From positions 6,424,001 to 6,488,000 of the forward strand of contig CP139021.1 in the NCBI GenBank assembly GCA_034044135.1: a stretch of DNA of 64,000 nt. The letters are read 5' to 3'. The stretch's first letter is position 1. Each line of letters starts with the position of its first letter. The notes under the pieces are model-generated. The model saw only the letters and a list, made by a program, of their open reading frames with translations. It did no database searches and was not told the origin of the DNA. The DNA is from Flammeovirgaceae bacterium SG7u.111. GTDB taxonomy: Bacteria > Bacteroidota > Bacteroidia > Cytophagales > Flammeovirgaceae. A program made the translations under genes and the position numbers. Shown here in pieces: positions 11,309 to 20,387 of this stretch.

Positions 11309-11316
11309 TATATTTG
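11309..11316 (+). promoter_or_regulatory. -7 element TATATTTG upstream of nth
   Basis: TATATTTG fits TAnnTTTG and lies 35 bp before the nth ATG. No TTTG was found at the right distance upstream, so only half of the consensus is supported. Confidence 0.45.
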
Positions 11317-11351
11317 TCGCCTATCAAAATTGATGTAAAACACCATTCCCT

Positions 11352-11996
11352 ATGACAAAAAAAGAGAAAGCGACCGAGATCATGAATATGCTCGAAGAGA
11401 TTTACCCCAAAGTCCCTGTGCCTCTTGATCATTCTGATCCATATACCTTGCTGGTTGCGGTACTGCTTTCCGCCCAATGTACCGATGTACGGGTCAACCA
11501 AATCACTCCCAAGCTTTTCTCAAGGGCAAACAATCCTTACGACATGATAAAACTGTCTATCGAGGATATAAGGGAAATCATTAAACCTTGTGGGCTTTCC
11601 CCTTCCAAATCGAAAGCGATCTGGAACTTGTCGAATATCTTAATAGACAAACACGGTGGCGAAGTTCCACAGACATTTGAAGAGCTGGAGTTTTTGCCAG
11701 GCGTAGGCCACAAAACGGCTTCGGTGGTCATGTCACAAGCTTTTGGTGTTCCTGCTTTTCCTGTAGACACCCACATCCATAGGCTCATGTACCGGTGGGG
11801 CTTATCGACAGGCAAAAATGTAGAACAGACGGAAAAAGATGCCAAAAAACTCTTTCCTAAAGAAAAATGGAACAAATTGCATCTTCAGATCATCTTTTAT
11901 GGCAGGGAATATTGCCCAGCAAGGGGCTTCGTATTAGAAAAATGCCCCATAACAAGTAAATTCGGGAGGAAAAGCTTCATCAATAGCTTGAAGTAA
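11352..11996 (+). CDS. nth: Endonuclease III-like DNA glycosylase/AP lyase
   Basis: A 214-residue HhH-GPD enzyme of base excision repair acting on oxidised pyrimidines. The helix-hairpin-helix is LPGVGHKTASVV with the catalytic Lys in GHKTA; the catalytic Asp is in FPVDTHIHR. N-terminal LLSAQCTDVRVN is typical of the family. The C-terminal [4Fe-4S] loop, normally Cys-X6-Cys-X2-Cys-X5-Cys, reads EYCPARGFVLEKCPITSKFG here: the first and third Cys are present, the second is Leu and the fourth Phe. A normal cluster is therefore unlikely. Catalytic residues are intact, so I expect an active, clusterless enzyme. The gene appears to be transcribed on its own. Confidence 0.93.
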   Translation: MTKKEKATEIMNMLEEIYPKVPVPLDHSDPYTLLVAVLLSAQCTDVRVNQITPKLFSRANNPYDMIKLSIEDIREIIKPCGLSPSKSKAIWNLSNILIDKHGGEVPQTFEELEFLPGVGHKTASVVMSQAFGVPAFPVDTHIHRLMYRWGLSTGKNVEQTEKDAKKLFPKEKWNKLHLQIIFYGREYCPARGFVLEKCPITSKFGRKSFINSLK

Positions 11997-12054
11997 ACCC
12001 CAGATTTTTATACATAAGCTATTCACTTTATTTAATTATTTACAACTGAAGATT

Positions 12055-13065
12055 ATGCTACATAAACTATTAACTTTTTCACTATTGATGACCGTATTGG
12101 CATCTTGTGGTACTCAAAAAAACGAATCCCCAGCCGAAGAAGAAATTGTGGAAACTGAAACCGAACCTCAACTTATGAACCTATCCGCTACGCTCGAACT
12201 AGATGCGAAGGCACAGCTTGGTGAAGGTGCTATTTGGCATCCTGAAGAAAAGAAATTCTACTGGATAGATATAGAAAACAAAAAGCTCCACATCTATGAC
12301 CCTGCCGATAAGTCTGATAGAGAAATAACCATGCCTTCGCGCATAGGTACCGTTGTCCCGGCCAAAGAGGGGGGCGTACTCGTCGCATTGGAAGGAGGTA
12401 TTTTCCATGTGGATTTGGAAACAGAAAACCTTACCTTGCTCAATAACCCTTTGGAAGGGCAAGAAGCCATCCGCTTCAACGATGGAAAATGTGACCCTCA
12501 AGGACGTTTTTGGGTAGGCAGTATGAAACTTGACCAATCTGCCAAGCAAGCAGATTTGTACAGGTTTGATACGGACGGCACCGCTCATCACATGCTTGAC
12601 AGTATTACTATTTCAAATGGAATAGTTTGGTCTCCAGATCACAAAAAAATGTATTATATTGATACGCCAACAGGGAAAGTCCAAGGGTTTGACTACGATG
12701 CCGAAACAGGTGAAATATCCAATGGAGAAGTTGTTGTTCAAATACAAGAAGGAATGGGCTACCCAGATGGCATGACCATAGATAGTGAGGGAATGCTCTG
12801 GATAGGCATGTGGAATGGCTTTGGAGTAACCCGATGGAACCCAAATACAGGGGAGTATTTAGGCAAAGTAGAAGTACCTGCTCAAAATGTGACAGCTTGT
12901 GCATTTGGTGACGAAGATTTATCTACCCTTTACATCACTACGGCTAGCATAGGTACAGACGCCCAAACACTTGAGAAATATCCACATTGCGGTGGAGTTT
13001 TTTCTGTGAAAACGAACTTTAAAGGCAGCCCAGCTTTTTATTATGCTGGCAAAACCTCCCAATAA
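12055..13065 (+). CDS. SMP-30/gluconolactonase/LRE family lipoprotein
   Basis: 336 residues. The N terminus has a lipobox (LASC near residue 18) followed by an acidic, disordered linker, so the mature protein is probably lipid-anchored outside the cytoplasmic membrane. The rest is a six-bladed SGL propeller: LGEGAIWHPEEKKFYWIDIE, RFNDGKCDPQGRFWVGSM, SNGIVWSPDHKKMYYID, YPDGMTIDSEGMLWIGMW. Metal ligands expected for the family are visible (Glu in GEGA, Asn in SNGI, Asp in PDGM). Members are sugar lactonases or related hydrolases; the substrate is not predictable here. It ends in a strong hairpin and is probably monocistronic. Confidence 0.9.
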   Translation: MLHKLLTFSLLMTVLASCGTQKNESPAEEEIVETETEPQLMNLSATLELDAKAQLGEGAIWHPEEKKFYWIDIENKKLHIYDPADKSDREITMPSRIGTVVPAKEGGVLVALEGGIFHVDLETENLTLLNNPLEGQEAIRFNDGKCDPQGRFWVGSMKLDQSAKQADLYRFDTDGTAHHMLDSITISNGIVWSPDHKKMYYIDTPTGKVQGFDYDAETGEISNGEVVVQIQEGMGYPDGMTIDSEGMLWIGMWNGFGVTRWNPNTGEYLGKVEVPAQNVTACAFGDEDLSTLYITTASIGTDAQTLEKYPHCGGVFSVKTNFKGSPAFYYAGKTSQ

Positions 13066-13070
13066 AAACA

Positions 13071-13116
13071 CAAAAGGGGTTGGCAAACCTTTTCATACTT
13101 TTGCCAATCCCTTTTG
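13071..13116 (+). terminator. Long hairpin after the SMP-30 gene
   Basis: CAAAAGGGGTTGGCAAA (13071-13087) pairs with TTTGCCAATCCCTTTTG (13100-13116) over 17 bp with a single G-T pair and a 12-nt loop. The T-tract is weak, but position and stem length fit a terminator. Confidence 0.65.
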
Positions 13117-13219
13117 CCCTATACCTTATAATCTCATACACAATTAAAGCGATCCAATCAACTAAACTTTAAGCACTCGCCATGCAACTAGTTTGTAGGT
13201 CCTGAAAACCAGTAAACTG

Positions 13220-13249
13220 TTTGTCTTTGCGTATAAATGTCTACATTTG
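13220..13249 (+). promoter_or_regulatory. Promoter for the 13280 gene (and probably dapA)
   Basis: TTTG at 13220-13223, 18 nt, then TACATTTG at 13242-13249. This is one base short of the consensus 19-nt spacing. The ATG is 30 bp downstream. Confidence 0.6.
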
Positions 13250-13279
13250 TGAACTATTTTTAATCCAACATACTATAAA

Positions 13280-13825
13280 ATGTTAAAGGATTATTTCTTA
13301 AAAAGGAAAATAAATAAAGCTTTACAGAAGGAAAAGAGCCCACACACCACCTTGAACTATGATGATGTTCGTAAGGTGGGTGTATTGATATACCTTCCCA
13401 AAAAAGAGCAACACAAGTATATTAACAAGTTTGTGAGCGATTTGAAGGGAGAGGGAAAAGAAGTGGTGGCCTTAGCTTGCTTTGACAACAAGGCTCCGGA
13501 AGAAGCTTTCAATTTCAGATTTCATTACCTCAGCCCCGAACATGTTTCTTTTTGGGGAAACATCACTTCAGAAAATGCCTTGAGCTTTGCAGAAACCAGC
13601 TTTGATTATTTGTTTTGCATCACTGCCGACCCAGATATGATGGGCGTTCAATACGTATTGGCACATAGCAAAGCCAAATGCCGAGTAGGTATCTACCAAA
13701 AAGGCATGACTAATTTTTATGAGCTAATGGTCGCACTGAAAGAGGGAGAAAGCATTGAAAAGGGTATTAAGGACATGAGGCATTATACGAAAGCCATTAA
13801 TAAAAATGAATACGAAATGGCTTAA
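13280..13825 (+). CDS. Conserved Bacteroidota protein of unknown function (DUF6913-like), upstream of dapA
   Basis: 181 residues, no signal peptide or membrane segment, Lys-rich N terminus (LKRKINKALQKEK). A hydrophobic strand KVGVLIYLP begins an alpha/beta domain with FDYLFCITADPDMMGVQYVLAHSKAKCRVGIY. I recall proteins of this length and pattern encoded just before dapA in this phylum and annotated as DUF6913, but cannot verify the family here. The function is unknown and no catalytic motif is evident. The 112-bp gap to dapA with no clear promoter makes co-transcription plausible. Confidence 0.75.
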   Translation: MLKDYFLKRKINKALQKEKSPHTTLNYDDVRKVGVLIYLPKKEQHKYINKFVSDLKGEGKEVVALACFDNKAPEEAFNFRFHYLSPEHVSFWGNITSENALSFAETSFDYLFCITADPDMMGVQYVLAHSKAKCRVGIYQKGMTNFYELMVALKEGESIEKGIKDMRHYTKAINKNEYEMA

Positions 13826-13937
13826 GCAGCCTTAGAAAGGCTTTGATCAGGACACCCTTTCTAAGCATTAATTTTCATTTAGTTACCTCAAGTAGGGACT
13901 ACTTTTTATGACTAAATTATTACCAGATTATTGAGAA

Positions 13938-14831
13938 ATGGCAAATTACATTCAGCAATATAGCGGAACAGGAGTAGCGCTGGTCACCCCTTTTGATGGC
14001 AATGGAGAAGTTGATTACCCAGCACTTAGGAAGCTGCTGAACCATACCACTCCACATGTAGAATATTTAGTCGTAAATGGCACTACAGGAGAATCTCCTA
14101 CTATTTCTGTTAGCGAAAAGGCGAAAATTTTAGAATTAATCATAGAACATGCTGGTGGCAAACCGGTGATGTATGGAGTTGGCGGAAACAATACTGCCAA
14201 CGTAACTAAAGAACTTAAGGAGCTATCTTCGACAGGAATAGACTCAATATTGTCCATTTCTCCTTACTACAACAAACCTTCACAAGAAGGTATTTACCAA
14301 CACTACATGGCTGTGGCTGATGCTTCGCCTGTACCTGTTTTAATGTATAACATACCGGGCAGAACTGCTTCTAACATGTCTGCCGAAACCACTTTGAGGT
14401 TGGCAGAACACCCCAACATTATGGGGTCGAAAGAAGCTGCGGGAGACATCACCCAGTGTTTTCAGATAGTAAAACATAAACCAGAGGACTTTCTACTTGT
14501 TTCTGGTGACGATCTAATGGCTCTTTCTATGATGGCTATTGGCGGAGCAGGTGTGATCTCGGTTATAGCCAATGCATTTCCTGCCGAGTTTAGCGCTATC
14601 ATCCGCAAGGCTCTGGAGGGAGATTTCAAATCTGCTCACCAAGACCTTCTTCCATTTGTTGAAAATACCATTTTGCTATTTGAAGAAGGCAACCCTGTTG
14701 GGGTAAAAGCAACCCTTGAGCTACTAGGGCTTTGCAGTTCACAAGTAAGGCTGCCTTTGATGAAAGGATCGGAAGAGCTAAAAAGAAAAATATCAAAAGC
14801 ACTGGAACAACTACAAAAACCTGTAGCATAA
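13938..14831 (+). CDS. dapA: 4-hydroxy-tetrahydrodipicolinate synthase
   Basis: 297 residues, the usual length. It condenses pyruvate and aspartate semialdehyde in the first committed step to diaminopimelate and lysine. The canonical motifs are all here: VVNGTTGESPTIS (pyruvate carboxylate binding), VLMYNIPGRTASNM (catalytic Tyr), and MGSKEAAGD with the Schiff-base Lys. Cytosolic (beta/alpha)8 barrel, normally a tetramer. It is the reference against which the aberrant paralogue at 52032 can be compared. Confidence 0.97.
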   Translation: MANYIQQYSGTGVALVTPFDGNGEVDYPALRKLLNHTTPHVEYLVVNGTTGESPTISVSEKAKILELIIEHAGGKPVMYGVGGNNTANVTKELKELSSTGIDSILSISPYYNKPSQEGIYQHYMAVADASPVPVLMYNIPGRTASNMSAETTLRLAEHPNIMGSKEAAGDITQCFQIVKHKPEDFLLVSGDDLMALSMMAIGGAGVISVIANAFPAEFSAIIRKALEGDFKSAHQDLLPFVENTILLFEEGNPVGVKATLELLGLCSSQVRLPLMKGSEELKRKISKALEQLQKPVA

Positions 14832-14852
14832 TAGCTTTATATAAGCGATAAA

Positions 14853-14889
14853 AAAATGGGCCGCTCTTTTAAGGAAAGCAGCCCATTTT
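14853..14889. terminator. Bidirectional terminator between dapA and the 14909 gene
   Basis: AAAATGGGC (14853-14861) pairs with GCCCATTTT (14881-14889), with A- and T-rich flanks. It lies between two converging genes. Confidence 0.75.
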
Positions 14890-14908
14890 GCATAAAAGAG
14901 ATGACTTA

Positions 14909-16573
14909 CTAGAACGTATCCGTTTCAAACTCGATCACTGCCTCCGAAGTATTTCCTAAAAGATCGTGGGCAATTATTTTTATGCTGTATTTCCCATTCT
15001 TTTTAAACCCTTGAACCGGCGCTATATAACGCTGCATTTTTCCTTCATCTATCTGGTATTCTACATAGTCCACACCCACTTCGGTATCTATAGCCGCTAA
15101 AAAGATAGTTGTATAAGAAGGATATTTCCCCTCAGCATTTGGCGTAATAGCATGTTGCGAAGTAATAGTTGGACCTTGAGCATCTACTATAAAATAGGCA
15201 TCCAACATATTTTTATTATTTACATTATCATACCCATTAAAACTCAACTTGTTCAAGCCAACTTTCTCAATGGAAATTGGAGACTCATAATCCAACTCTC
15301 CTGCTTCGTCATTTAGGCTATACGTGATTTTTTGAACTCCCGATTCTTTATCACTGGCAGTTAAGACAACCTTTGTCTCAGGTGAAATGTAAACCGTATC
15401 TCCTTTGTCAAAAGTAACCCCTTCAAAAGAGTGGCTGATAGTTGGGCCAGTAAGGTCAACATAAATTACCCCAACGCTATGCTCGAAGTTTCCATTAACT
15501 TTGTTATCCGTACTATCTATAGCATAAAATTTCACATTATGAATACCAGAGCGGTTTGGTAAGTAAAAAGGACCATCATAGGTAATAAAAGAATCAGAAT
15601 TTATGGCATACATCAAATCTTTAACTCCCGATTTATTATCTACTGCGGTAAGTTTCAGTTTTGTTCTTCCAGAGAAATATACCCTATTCCCAACTATAAA
15701 CTTATCTCCCAATACGTCTGCCGACATAATAGGAGCACTTTTATCAAGATAAAACTCTACCGACTTCTCTTCTTCTTGATTTTTGACATTATCAATAGAA
15801 TAATAACTCAATGTATGGTGGTCATCCGATAAATATTTGAAGGGAATAGCCCCTCCTTTGTACAACCTATATTCCTCGTTATCGAATTTATAATACGTCT
15901 GCGCCAAACCCGAAACCGAATCTCCTGCGGTCAAATAAATAGAAGAATTGACTGAAACTATACCCTCCGAAGAAATCCCAACAATATTGTGGAATGACTC
16001 GGGAGGAGTGGTATCCACTATAAACTTTTTATCCTGAGCCACTTCAACATTTCCTGTTTTGTCAACAGCATAGTATTTATAAGAGTACTCCCCCTCTTCA
16101 GTAAAATCATATTCCGCATACTCTGTATAAGCGCTACCATTCACCGAATGATAAACCTGACCTAGACCCGACATTTCATCTTTAGCCATTAATGTTACCG
16201 AAAGTCCTTTTCCATAAAACCGCCCTTTTGAAGATGAATACGTTGGAGCATTTACAAAAGAGGATGATGTTTTAGGAGCTAGACCATCGGCATGGATCAT
16301 GAACTTATCGATGTCATTCGTGATGCTATTAGCATGTTTTAATACATGGACACCGTGCCCTTCTAAATAAACCCCCTTAGGTTTGTTAGATTTTAGCTCA
16401 AGGCGTTCTCCATCAGGACTTGTAGATATATACAGATAAACAGGTTCTTCAGCTTGCTGAAAATAGCGCCCTGCTGTATCCAAAAAAGCATTTTTAGGAT
16501 GTTCCAGCTGGTTTTGCGAATAACAAAGGCTCGCAGTAGCAATAGCTAATGCTAGTGTAAAGAATACTTTCAT
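14909..16573 (-). CDS. Secreted protein with tandem OmpL47-like/Ig-like beta repeats
   Basis: 554 residues with a signal peptide (MKVFFTLALAIATASLCYSQ). The rest is about four tandem repeats of roughly 95 residues, each with the pattern 'SGL/V..hYSlN...Y......G.h.l.yYA.D..GN' (for example DEMSGLGQVYHSVNGSAYTE, YYAVDKTGNVE, YAIDSTDNKVNG). This pattern is characteristic of OmpL47-type beta-barrel/Ig-like and chitobiase C-terminal domains used in adhesins and surface proteins. There is no enzymatic motif and no C-terminal sorting domain. It lies 44 bp downstream of a TPR histidine kinase on the same strand, probably in the same operon. The role as a surface or periplasmic binding protein is inferred. 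Confidence 0.8.
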   Translation of the reverse strand: MKVFFTLALAIATASLCYSQNQLEHPKNAFLDTAGRYFQQAEEPVYLYISTSPDGERLELKSNKPKGVYLEGHGVHVLKHANSITNDIDKFMIHADGLAPKTSSSFVNAPTYSSSKGRFYGKGLSVTLMAKDEMSGLGQVYHSVNGSAYTEYAEYDFTEEGEYSYKYYAVDKTGNVEVAQDKKFIVDTTPPESFHNIVGISSEGIVSVNSSIYLTAGDSVSGLAQTYYKFDNEEYRLYKGGAIPFKYLSDDHHTLSYYSIDNVKNQEEEKSVEFYLDKSAPIMSADVLGDKFIVGNRVYFSGRTKLKLTAVDNKSGVKDLMYAINSDSFITYDGPFYLPNRSGIHNVKFYAIDSTDNKVNGNFEHSVGVIYVDLTGPTISHSFEGVTFDKGDTVYISPETKVVLTASDKESGVQKITYSLNDEAGELDYESPISIEKVGLNKLSFNGYDNVNNKNMLDAYFIVDAQGPTITSQHAITPNAEGKYPSYTTIFLAAIDTEVGVDYVEYQIDEGKMQRYIAPVQGFKKNGKYSIKIIAHDLLGNTSEAVIEFETDTF

Positions 16574-16617
16574 CTGTCAAAAAATTATGAACAAAGCAGT
16601 TAAAAATTAAATCCTAA

Positions 16618-18381
16618 TTAGTTTAACGGTAAAACAACCCTAAACTCCGAGCCTTGCCCCTTGACACTTTCTACCTCTATCCTCCCACTCATCGCCTCCA
16701 CCTGCAATTTTACCAAGTAAAGCCCCAAACCTCTTCCTCCTCCAAACCTAGTCTTTCTCTTATAAGGCTCAAAAATCTGATCATAATCGCCTTGATCTAT
16801 CCCTATTCCATTATCGATGACTTTCAGGCAACAGGTCTCACTATTAGACGAAGATACAACCTGAATTTCAGCATTCTCGTTTAGCTGTTTATATTTTGCC
16901 GCATTTGAAATAAGATTAAACAAGATATTTTCCAAATACGCTTTAACCGATTTGACCGTGGGCAATTCGTCGAAATCTACTTTAAGTGTTGCCTTGGACA
17001 ACTCTAGCTCATCTTTTAAAGAAGCGGTTACACAAGAAGTAATTTTTTTTAAATCTATATATTCCAGAGGAAGTTCTTCATTTTCAGCAATGTTTAGTAG
17101 AACTGTTATTTCTTTCACCACCATATCCATTCGACCGACTGTAGAAACCAAACCATCAAACACTTTGGCATTCAAAGGGTCTGCAAGGTTTTCTTGGTTG
17201 ATAGTCTGGCTCAACCCCAAAACTGTAGCTATTGGACCTCTTAAATTGTGGGAAATGACATGGGAAAACTGGGATAGCTCCAAATTTCTTTTTTTCAACT
17301 TAATAACCGTAGTCTGCAATTCTTCTGTTCTAGCCGCTACTTGGGTTTCTAAATCCTCGTTCAACGCTGTTATTTGAGCATTTTGCTTGTCGAGGGAATG
17401 ATTCAACTTCTTATTTTTCCGATAACCTATAAAAAGTAATATTGAAAAAACAAAAACAAACCCAAGACCTATGGAGATTATTTTTGAAAGAGACTTTTGA
17501 TAAACCACTTCCCTTTCTCCATCTAATATTCTTGCTTTATCTAGCTCTCTTTCTTTTTCCAAAAGAGATACGGCAAGATCCTGCTTACTCATTTTTTCCA
17601 TCAAGCCTTTCACCTCTTTATTGAGCATAGAAACCTCTTCCTCCTTTTCCCTAAGTTGCTTCTCTGCCCTCAACAAAGCCAGCTCTTTTTGCTGTTTTTC
17701 AAGCTCAAGGCGCAAAGCCCCTATTTTTGTCTCCTCTACCTCCTTATTTGCCTCTTCAACTTTCTCTCGCTGGATCATCTCATGAAATGTACGGTAGAGG
17801 TTAAAATAATGGATTGCCTGCTCTTCATTTCCCGCTTTTTCGTAGGTTTCGGACAACATCCCATAGCAGCTTTTCATCTGCGCCGCATCGCTCATCTCGG
17901 TAGCTAGCGCCAATGCTGCCTCAAGATGTTTTGCAGCTTCTTGGTGGCGCGTAAGGTTATTCAGCACCACCGACTTATTTATATGTGTAGAAATTATTTC
18001 TGGTTTGGCCCCATAAGCCAACCGGTATTCTAATGCTTCGTTAAAATACCCAAGAGATTTTTCATACTCCTCAATATCCGAATAGATCATCGCTAAATTG
18101 CTCTGAATTTTGGCAATCCCACTCTGGTTATCTATCAACTCATTCAGTTCTACCGACTTATCAAAATATAGGATAGCTTTACCGTGGTCTTTTTGCTCCC
18201 ATGCCTTTATTGCTGCTTCGTTCAAAAAGCGCGTAGCTTCCTTGTAATCCTTTTTTTTCTCAAACTCAGCAGATTTCTTTAACAAAGCCTGTACATCAGA
18301 CTCATAATCAACGTTTTTTTGACCATAAGCAAAGAATGGCATAAAAAACAATAAAAAAACGAGTATTTTTCTATTCAACAT
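16618..18381 (-). CDS. TPR-containing sensor histidine kinase
   Basis: 587 residues: signal peptide (ending near AYGQ), about four TPR repeats (residues 30-200, e.g. AIQSNLAMIYSDIEEYEKSLGYF-type), a long charged coiled coil (about 205-290), one transmembrane helix (about 300-320), a second coiled coil, then the kinase core. The H-box is FSHVISHNLRGPIATVLG (phospho-His near 375), a variant with NLRGP in place of ELRTP that is common in this phylum. HATPase motifs: NILFNLISNAAKYK, VIDNGIGID, GGGRGLGLYLVK. The TPRs would be periplasmic and the kinase cytoplasmic. No response regulator is adjacent, so the partner is elsewhere. Confidence 0.92.
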   Translation of the reverse strand: MLNRKILVFLLFFMPFFAYGQKNVDYESDVQALLKKSAEFEKKKDYKEATRFLNEAAIKAWEQKDHGKAILYFDKSVELNELIDNQSGIAKIQSNLAMIYSDIEEYEKSLGYFNEALEYRLAYGAKPEIISTHINKSVVLNNLTRHQEAAKHLEAALALATEMSDAAQMKSCYGMLSETYEKAGNEEQAIHYFNLYRTFHEMIQREKVEEANKEVEETKIGALRLELEKQQKELALLRAEKQLREKEEEVSMLNKEVKGLMEKMSKQDLAVSLLEKERELDKARILDGEREVVYQKSLSKIISIGLGFVFVFSILLFIGYRKNKKLNHSLDKQNAQITALNEDLETQVAARTEELQTTVIKLKKRNLELSQFSHVISHNLRGPIATVLGLSQTINQENLADPLNAKVFDGLVSTVGRMDMVVKEITVLLNIAENEELPLEYIDLKKITSCVTASLKDELELSKATLKVDFDELPTVKSVKAYLENILFNLISNAAKYKQLNENAEIQVVSSSNSETCCLKVIDNGIGIDQGDYDQIFEPYKRKTRFGGGRGLGLYLVKLQVEAMSGRIEVESVKGQGSEFRVVLPLN

Positions 18382-18709
18382 CGCTGATCAAAACAAATAG
18401 TATTCGTTGGACTCTATTGCAAAATTAGATACAGAGGCAATAGCATGATAAAAAGTCATATCTGAAACTCAAAGATACCTATTTCAGATTTCTAACAACC
18501 TAAGCTTATACTTTGTTGTAAAGTATTCCATGTTAATAATTCGTATGTTTTTTAAACATTTACAACCTTATCTGTACAATTTTACTTATAACTTCCACCT
18601 ATCTAAAGTAAACGACTTCTATTACTTTTTTTTGAGAAATAGAAATCTTATATAGACTAATCTCAGAGTAAATTTAAGATAAATATTTTCAAACATCGCC
18701 CTAATCAAG
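18382..18709. other. 328-bp divergent intergenic region
   Basis: Apart from the -7 element of the histidine kinase (18419-18427) nothing structured was found. No clear TAnnTTTG could be placed for the plus-strand GNAT gene. The region is AT-rich and non-coding in appearance. Confidence 0.5.
18419..18427 (-). promoter_or_regulatory. -7 element of the TPR histidine kinase gene
   Basis: Minus-strand TAATTTTGC matches TAnnTTTGC and ends 37 bp before the start codon. A TTTG element at the right spacing is absent. Confidence 0.5.
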
Positions 18710-19195
18710 ATGAATATTAGAGAAGCTACAGAATATGACTTTGAAAAAATTTGGCCATTTTTTCACTCTATTGTTTCTGAAGGAAAAACCTACTCTTATC
18801 CTCAAAACACCACCAAAGAAGAAGGAATAGAGCTTTGGATTAAAAAGCCAAGAAAGACCTATGTATACGAGGAAAATGGAGAAATACTAGGAAGCTATTA
18901 TATCCTAACCAACAAACTAGGAGCAGGAAGCCATGTTTGTAACTGTGGGTATATGGTATCGCCAAAGGCAAGAGGCAAAGGCGTAGCGACCGCTCTTTGC
19001 AAGCACTCTCAAAAAACAGCCTTGGAACTGGGCTACAAAGCCATGCAATTCAACTTTGTTACCTCTTCCAACGAAGGGGCGATCAGGCTATGGACAAAAC
19101 TTGGCTACGACATTGTTGGTAGGCTACCAAAAGGATTCAACCACCCCACCAAAGGCTTTATTGATGCTTTGGTTATGTATAAATGGCTGGTTTAA
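18710..19195 (+). CDS. GNAT family N-acetyltransferase
   Basis: 161 residues covering one GNAT domain. The acetyl-CoA motif A is VSPKARGKGVATALCKHS (R-x-G-K-G-V/A), followed by the typical NFVTSSNEGAIRLWTKLGY motif B with Asn and the 'LW.KLGF' segment. The N-terminal IREATEYDFEKIWPF is also typical. The fold is certain; the substrate is open (small amine, amino acid analogue or protein N terminus). Cytosolic, no partner gene nearby, stop 100 bp before the DUF2490 gene. Confidence 0.9.
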   Translation: MNIREATEYDFEKIWPFFHSIVSEGKTYSYPQNTTKEEGIELWIKKPRKTYVYEENGEILGSYYILTNKLGAGSHVCNCGYMVSPKARGKGVATALCKHSQKTALELGYKAMQFNFVTSSNEGAIRLWTKLGYDIVGRLPKGFNHPTKGFIDALVMYKWLV

Positions 19196-19295
19196 TCCAC
19201 TATTTTCAGCATTATTCGTTATATTTATTGAGAATCAAATTCACTACGGGATTTTTTTAGCCCTTTTTATCACTCACAAATACATACTATCAACT

Positions 19296-20039
19296 ATGAA
19301 ACTCACTACTTTAACAGTTGTGCTACTTTGCACTACAGTGAGCCTTTTTGCCCAGCCGACCAAGCAGGTAAAATACGGTAATGTGCAATGGCTCCAATAT
19401 TACAACCAAACCAACATCAGCGAAAACTGGAGCTTGCTAGTGGACGGTGGCTACCGTTGGTCTGAACAGTTTTCCGCTAGCTCGCAATATGTAGCAAGAG
19501 CCGCAGCAGGGTACTATTTGACTGATGATATAAGAATAGCGACTGGAGTTGCGCACCTCGGTTTTTATTCGGACGGAGAGGTCAATAGAACAGAAATAAG
19601 ACCGTACCAGGAATTAAGAATAAGGCAGAAACTCAATCGTATTGGATTCAATAACCGGCTGAGACTAGAGCAACGGTTTTTCCATATCAAGGCAACAAAA
19701 GAGGCGAAGGCTTCCGATTCATTCAATTACCGGTTCAGGTATCGCTTCCAGTTTGCAATCCCCCTTGTAAAATCATTTCCCAACCAGCCCGACCAAGCGC
19801 TCTCGCTCCAATTAGGCGACGAGATATTCTTGAACGCAGGCAACGAGGTGGTTTATAATATTTTTGACCAAAACAGAATACTTCTAGGCACTACATACAA
19901 AGTGAGTCCACACTTGGCATTTAGCTTTACTTACAGCAATACTTTTGTAGCAAAAAATATTGCTGAAACCTATACCCATCTTGATATTTTTTGGGTAGGG
20001 ATCAAACACAAAATTGATCTTACAGAACCGGTCAATTAA
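19296..20039 (+). CDS. DUF2490-type outer membrane beta-barrel protein
   Basis: 247 residues. I start at 19296 (MKLTTLTVVLLCTTVSLFAQ) because this gives a clean signal peptide; an upstream in-frame ATG at 19056 would lie inside the GNAT gene and hide it. After the signal peptide there are alternating aromatic/polar strands (VQWLQYYNQTNISENWSLLV, YVARAAAGYYLTDDIRIATG, RLRLEQRFFHI, YRFRYRFQFAIPL), as in DUF2490 proteins, which are predicted small outer-membrane barrels. It ends with a hydrophobic strand (HLDIFWVGIKHKI). The function of the family is not known to me. Confidence 0.82.
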   Translation: MKLTTLTVVLLCTTVSLFAQPTKQVKYGNVQWLQYYNQTNISENWSLLVDGGYRWSEQFSASSQYVARAAAGYYLTDDIRIATGVAHLGFYSDGEVNRTEIRPYQELRIRQKLNRIGFNNRLRLEQRFFHIKATKEAKASDSFNYRFRYRFQFAIPLVKSFPNQPDQALSLQLGDEIFLNAGNEVVYNIFDQNRILLGTTYKVSPHLAFSFTYSNTFVAKNIAETYTHLDIFWVGIKHKIDLTEPVN

Positions 20040-20093
20040 GACAGTCAGGTAAAAAACATGCATGAGCATTGAGCTGCCCATGCACGTTTGTGA

Positions 20094-20387
20094 CTATTCA
20101 AACCCAAACTCGGTAAGGTAATCGGCTTCTGCTTCCAGCACAGTTCTAATCTCTTCGGTAGTGTAATCTAATCCCTCTAGCATGGCTGAAGTACGGATGA
20201 ATCTTACTATTTTATTGTGGCTCGTCCCTTCATAATCTGCTCCAGCAGTTTTTTCATAATAACGGTTTTGGTATTCCAAAATCAGAAATACATCATTGGG
20301 ACTTAAGTCTTCTTGGTAAGTATCGGGCAAGTGTTCGAAAGTCCCATTCAATACACCTTCAGGAGAATACATTTGTACAGATATCAT
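20094..20387 (-). CDS. Small acidic protein of unknown function
   Basis: 97 residues, no signal peptide or membrane helix, strongly acidic C terminus (TTEEIRTVLEAEADYLTEFG). The frame is clean and the protein-like composition (YEGTSHNKIVRFIRTSAM) argues for a real gene, but no family is recognised. It lies between the DUF2490 gene and the SRP RNA on the opposite strand from both. Confidence 0.6.
   Translation of the reverse strand: MISVQMYSPEGVLNGTFEHLPDTYQEDLSPNDVFLILEYQNRYYEKTAGADYEGTSHNKIVRFIRTSAMLEGLDYTTEEIRTVLEAEADYLTEFGFE

Noticed and set aside
12199..12591. 130-codon minus-strand frame opposite the SMP-30 gene
   Set aside because: Shadow frame; the plus strand encodes clear propeller motifs here.
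19056..19295. N-terminal extension of the DUF2490 protein
   Set aside because: Overlaps the GNAT coding region in another frame and would bury the signal peptide that begins at 19296.
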